A stretch of 64,000 bases of DNA, from assembly GCF_008806325.1 (NCBI RefSeq), contig NZ_WACR01000002.1, positions 186,001 to 250,000 of the forward strand, read 5' to 3'. Position 1 is the first letter of the stretch, and each line of letters starts with the position of its first letter. Below, in pieces: positions 61,661 to 64,000 of this stretch. The notes under the pieces are model-generated. The model was not told the origin of the DNA. It searched no databases and saw only the letters and a program-made list of their open reading frames with translations. The position numbers and the translations under genes were made by a program. Source of the stretch: Salibacter halophilus. Lineage in GTDB: Bacteria > Bacteroidota > Bacteroidia > Flavobacteriales_G > Salibacteraceae.

Positions 61661-61682
61661 TAACTTTGCTAAAGTATTTTTG
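61661..61682 (+). promoter_or_regulatory. Two overlapping -7-like elements before mscS
   Basis: TAACTTTG (61661-61668) and TATTTTTG (61675-61682) both match TAnnTTTG. The ATG at 61708 follows by 25 bp. Their position inside the longer frame from 61645 supports the shorter start. Confidence 0.4.
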
Positions 61683-61707
61683 TTGCACTTTATTTAATCG
61701 TACGATT

Positions 61708-63033
61708 ATGGACGAGACACAGGAACTTGGCAATCAAATTGGTAATTGGTTAGGGAATATTCTTCAGGAAATGGGCGTTGCCGGTAGCAGCTTGCGTTTT
61801 GTCAAGATGCTGGTTCTTCTGGCTCTGACCATTATTATAGCATTACTTATCGATTTTATAGTACGCAAGATACTCGTGAATTTCCTACATCATTTTGCCA
61901 ATAAATCGAAAACCAATTTTGATGATCACCTGATTGAGCGAAACATTACGCGGTACATCAGCCAGTGGTTACCGGCAATTTTTGTGAGTGCAGTAATTCC
62001 GGTAGTTTTTCATGATTTTGACTTTTTGATTACTCCACTAACTGAAATTGTTGACATTTACCTATTCATTGTAATTGCCCTGTTTATTCAAGCTTTGCTA
62101 CAGGGAAGTCGTGATTACCTGCTGACAAAGGATAAATTCAAGGACAAGCCTATTCAAAGTTTAGCCCAATTACTCAATATTGCGAGCTGGATTGTTGTCG
62201 CCATTTTGATTTTCTCAGAACTCACAGAAAAATCTGTCACCAACCTATTTGCTGCACTTGGTGCTGCATCGGCAGTTCTACTACTTATTTTTAAGGATAC
62301 CATTTTAGGATTTGTGGGAAGTATTCAGCTCTCTTACAATGATATGGTTAGGGTTGGCGATTGGATTGTTATGAGTAAATACGGAGCCGATGGTAATGTA
62401 ACTGTCATCAACCTCAACACGGTAAAAGTACTCAACTGGGACAATACGATCACGAATGTGCCAACTTACGCCCTCATAAGCGATAGTTTCATCAATTACC
62501 GCAACATGGAGGAAGGCCCTGGCCGTAGAATTCAAAAAGCGATTTACATCAAACAAAGTACGGTTCGATTTCTCGAAAAAAACGATTTGGATAAACTCAA
62601 GGGCATTCAACTCATCAACAAATATATAGACACTCGCCAGGCTGATATCGATAGCCATAATGAGAAAAATAACATCGATAAATCTTTAGCTATTAATGGT
62701 CGGAACCAAACGAACCTGGGGATATTTCGCAAATATTTGCTCGAATACCTCAGACAAAACCCTATCATGAGAAAAGATATGAAGTTAATGGCTCGTCAAT
62801 TACACCCAACTGAGCACGGAATTCCTATTGAAATTTACGGGTTTAGCAAGATAAAATCCTGGGTTGACTATGAATACGTAATGGGCGAAATCTTTGATCA
62901 CGCAATCGCTTCAGTAAAGTACTTTGATCTCGAGTTGTTTGAAATTCCAGCCGGATCTGACATCACACCTCTCAAATTACAACATAATGGAGATGTCAAA
63001 ACTGGAAACGAAGCCCAAGAGAGTAAGTCATAA
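61708..63033 (+). CDS. Mechanosensitive ion channel, MscS family
   Basis: A 441-residue channel from the ATG at 61708. About four transmembrane helices precede the pore helix TNLFAALGAASAVLLLIFKDTILGFVGSIQL and the beta domain (NDMVRVGDWIVMSKYGADGNVTVINLNTVKVLNWDNTITNVPTYALISDSFINYR). The long C-terminal soluble domain with GRRIQKAIYIKQ is that of the YbdG-like branch rather than small MscS. It protects against hypo-osmotic shock. Its 3' end overlaps the convergent barrel gene by 38 bp. Confidence 0.92.
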   Translation: MDETQELGNQIGNWLGNILQEMGVAGSSLRFVKMLVLLALTIIIALLIDFIVRKILVNFLHHFANKSKTNFDDHLIERNITRYISQWLPAIFVSAVIPVVFHDFDFLITPLTEIVDIYLFIVIALFIQALLQGSRDYLLTKDKFKDKPIQSLAQLLNIASWIVVAILIFSELTEKSVTNLFAALGAASAVLLLIFKDTILGFVGSIQLSYNDMVRVGDWIVMSKYGADGNVTVINLNTVKVLNWDNTITNVPTYALISDSFINYRNMEEGPGRRIQKAIYIKQSTVRFLEKNDLDKLKGIQLINKYIDTRQADIDSHNEKNNIDKSLAINGRNQTNLGIFRKYLLEYLRQNPIMRKDMKLMARQLHPTEHGIPIEIYGFSKIKSWVDYEYVMGEIFDHAIASVKYFDLELFEIPAGSDITPLKLQHNGDVKTGNEAQESKS

Positions 63034-63730
63034 GGTTTGTATTGGATGATACCTTATCGTAAGTAGCTTCCTGCGTGTTATCGTTGTACTCAATTGATTC
63101 AGGATCTATGTAGGAGGATTCGGTTCCGTAGAGTTTTTCCACTCTACCATCAATAAATACTACACGCGATAATTTAATAGACAAACCACCTGCATAGCCA
63201 TAACTCCAGGCGCCTTTCGTTTCGTTTTCGATTTCATCTGGCGGTGGGTTCTGAGTGTAGTCATCAACTGAAATACGGGTGCGGGAATTGAACAATCTAA
63301 AACCGGCTATTCCCTCGATGTAAGGATAAAATGCGTTGTTCACATTCTTGAGCGGACTAACTCTCAAGTTAGCATGAATGGGCATCATGTTGCTATTCAC
63401 AACTGAGGTAACTTCGTATTCGCCAAACTGTGGATCGTCTTTTTGAAAGTCCTCTTCCTGCCTTTCCATCCAGTAATAATGGTAAGTTAAACCGAGTTCG
63501 AGCGTCAATTTGCGAACGAGCGGAAAATAGATTCCGCCACCAACACCAAAAAACGCACGATCACCAACGGTTTCTTTAAATTCACCTTCTGGAAATCCTA
63601 ATCCCATGTGAACATCTAAGTGCCCGTCATTTTCATTCTCGTCATCTTCGTCATCGTTCTGTCCAAATACCTGAACAGAAGTTGCGAGCAACACCATCAC
63701 TAAAATACTCAATCGTTTAAGCATATCCAT
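62996..63730 (-). CDS. Outer-membrane beta-barrel protein
   Basis: About 244 residues from the ATG at 63730 (63724 also possible). The signal peptide ends near QVFGQ and is followed by an acidic stretch (NDDEDDENENDGH). Strand segments such as LTLELGLTYHYYW and the C-terminal YSLGLRFQF support an eight-stranded barrel. It shares 38 bp with the 3' end of mscS in the opposite orientation, which limits both sequences there. Function unknown. Confidence 0.8.
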   Translation of the reverse strand: MDMLKRLSILVMVLLATSVQVFGQNDDEDDENENDGHLDVHMGLGFPEGEFKETVGDRAFFGVGGGIYFPLVRKLTLELGLTYHYYWMERQEEDFQKDDPQFGEYEVTSVVNSNMMPIHANLRVSPLKNVNNAFYPYIEGIAGFRLFNSRTRISVDDYTQNPPPDEIENETKGAWSYGYAGGLSIKLSRVVFIDGRVEKLYGTESSYIDPESIEYNDNTQEATYDKVSSNTNLMTYSLGLRFQF

Positions 63731-63824
63731 CCTTTTGTTAGTGATTAGCAGAAACCAGACCAAAAATACTTTAATTGTTGAAACAAATTAAACCCTTAAA
63801 TGTAAATAACAGAATTACAACACT

Positions 63825-64000
63825 TTACCTAATCAAAATCACACTACCCATTTTCACTTCTTCATCACCGGATTGATTGACGAGCGAGATACGATAAGCA
63901 TAAGCTCCCTGCTGAGCCGCACTTCCGTCTTCTCCCGTTCCGTCCCAACCTCTTTCAATATTGGTCGATTCAAAAATGAGATTTCCAAATCGGTTAAAAA
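63825..64000 (-). CDS. Partial T9SS cargo protein, C-terminal end only
   Basis: The last 57 codons of a gene that continues past the right edge. The translation FNRFGNLIFES, RGWDGTG and AYAYRISL, ending in ILIR, matches the gliding-motility-associated C-terminal (type B) T9SS sorting domain. The gene is therefore likely a secreted or surface protein. The 61-94-bp gap to the barrel gene holds no recognised feature. Confidence 0.75.
   Translation of the reverse strand, partial: FNRFGNLIFESTNIERGWDGTGEDGSAAQQGAYAYRISLVNQSGDEEVKMGSVILIR

Noticed and set aside
527-61830. The 10-mer as a protein-level repeat (GSDQ/GSDR)
   Set aside because: It occurs in several reading frames, both orientations relative to genes and once outside genes.
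527-61830. The 10-mer as a classic strand-biased Chi site
   Set aside because: Plus and minus copies are nearly equal (13 and 15). It is not fully excluded because the replication direction is unknown.

Overview
The window is chromosomal DNA from a member of the Bacteroidota, most likely the order Flavobacteriales. The evidence is a type IX secretion (T9SS) C-terminal sorting domain at 24979-31827 and a type-B-like one on the partial gene at the right edge, SprB-type repeats, Bacteroidota-restricted families (DUF4301, DUF4294, DUF4835, DUF4399 and DUF4625-like), the bamD-rpoZ-coaBC-DUF4835 gene order, TAnnTTTG-type promoter elements, and few Shine-Dalgarno sequences. I saw no rRNA, tRNA, insertion sequence, prophage or CRISPR. 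Genes are tightly packed and no gene-free gap exceeds about 270 bp.

Layout. 0-11 kb: a lipoprotein, cardiolipin synthase, membrane proteins, a family III CoA-transferase, DUF4301, a GbsR/MarR-like regulator, a TonB-like protein and a WG-repeat protein. 11-25 kb: two tandem outer-membrane barrel paralogues, a YceI lipoprotein, a TspO-like protein, a cryptic kinase-like protein, a RelE-type toxin-antitoxin pair, mazG, apbE, tryptophan 2,3-dioxygenase, 5-formyl-THF cyclo-ligase, a ChaN-like protein, uridine kinase, DUF4294, a YkgJ-like protein, an RluE-like pseudouridine synthase and TerC. 25-32 kb: one 2282-residue secreted repeat protein. 32-38 kb: DinB-like, menC-menE, three universal stress genes and an Fnr-like regulator. 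38-44.5 kb: a four-gene operon that looks like a complete exopolysaccharide synthesis and export machine. 44.5-48.5 kb: a zinc/metal uptake locus (TonB receptor, Fur/Zur regulator, His-rich lipoprotein) and a peroxiredoxin. 48.6-54.6 kb: a methyltransferase, the DUF4835-coaBC-rpoZ-bamD block, an alpha-oxoamine synthase and a YciI-like protein. 54.7-64 kb: a 1175-residue multi-PAS protein, a rhomboid protease, a MoxR/ChlI-like ATPase with VWA partner, an MscS channel, an outer-membrane barrel and the end of a T9SS cargo gene.

Two signals stand out. First, the operon at 38232-44524 joins a SPOR-TolC-glycosidase fusion, a membrane-fusion protein, a TackOD1-like/degenerate-GGDEF protein and a processive-type GT2; I infer a little-described polysaccharide secretion system. 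Second, the 10-mer GGTCAGANCC occurs 28 times by eye on both strands where about 0.5 would be expected, in several reading frames and always preceded by C or T. This points to selection at the DNA level, as for an uptake, Chi-like or nucleoid-protein site. Further regulatory signals are a 7-1-7 palindrome between the Zur-like gene and the His-rich lipoprotein, two helically phased TGAT-N4-ATCA sites before the stress-protein operon, and two genes whose -7 element sits so close to the ATG that leaderless transcripts are predicted.
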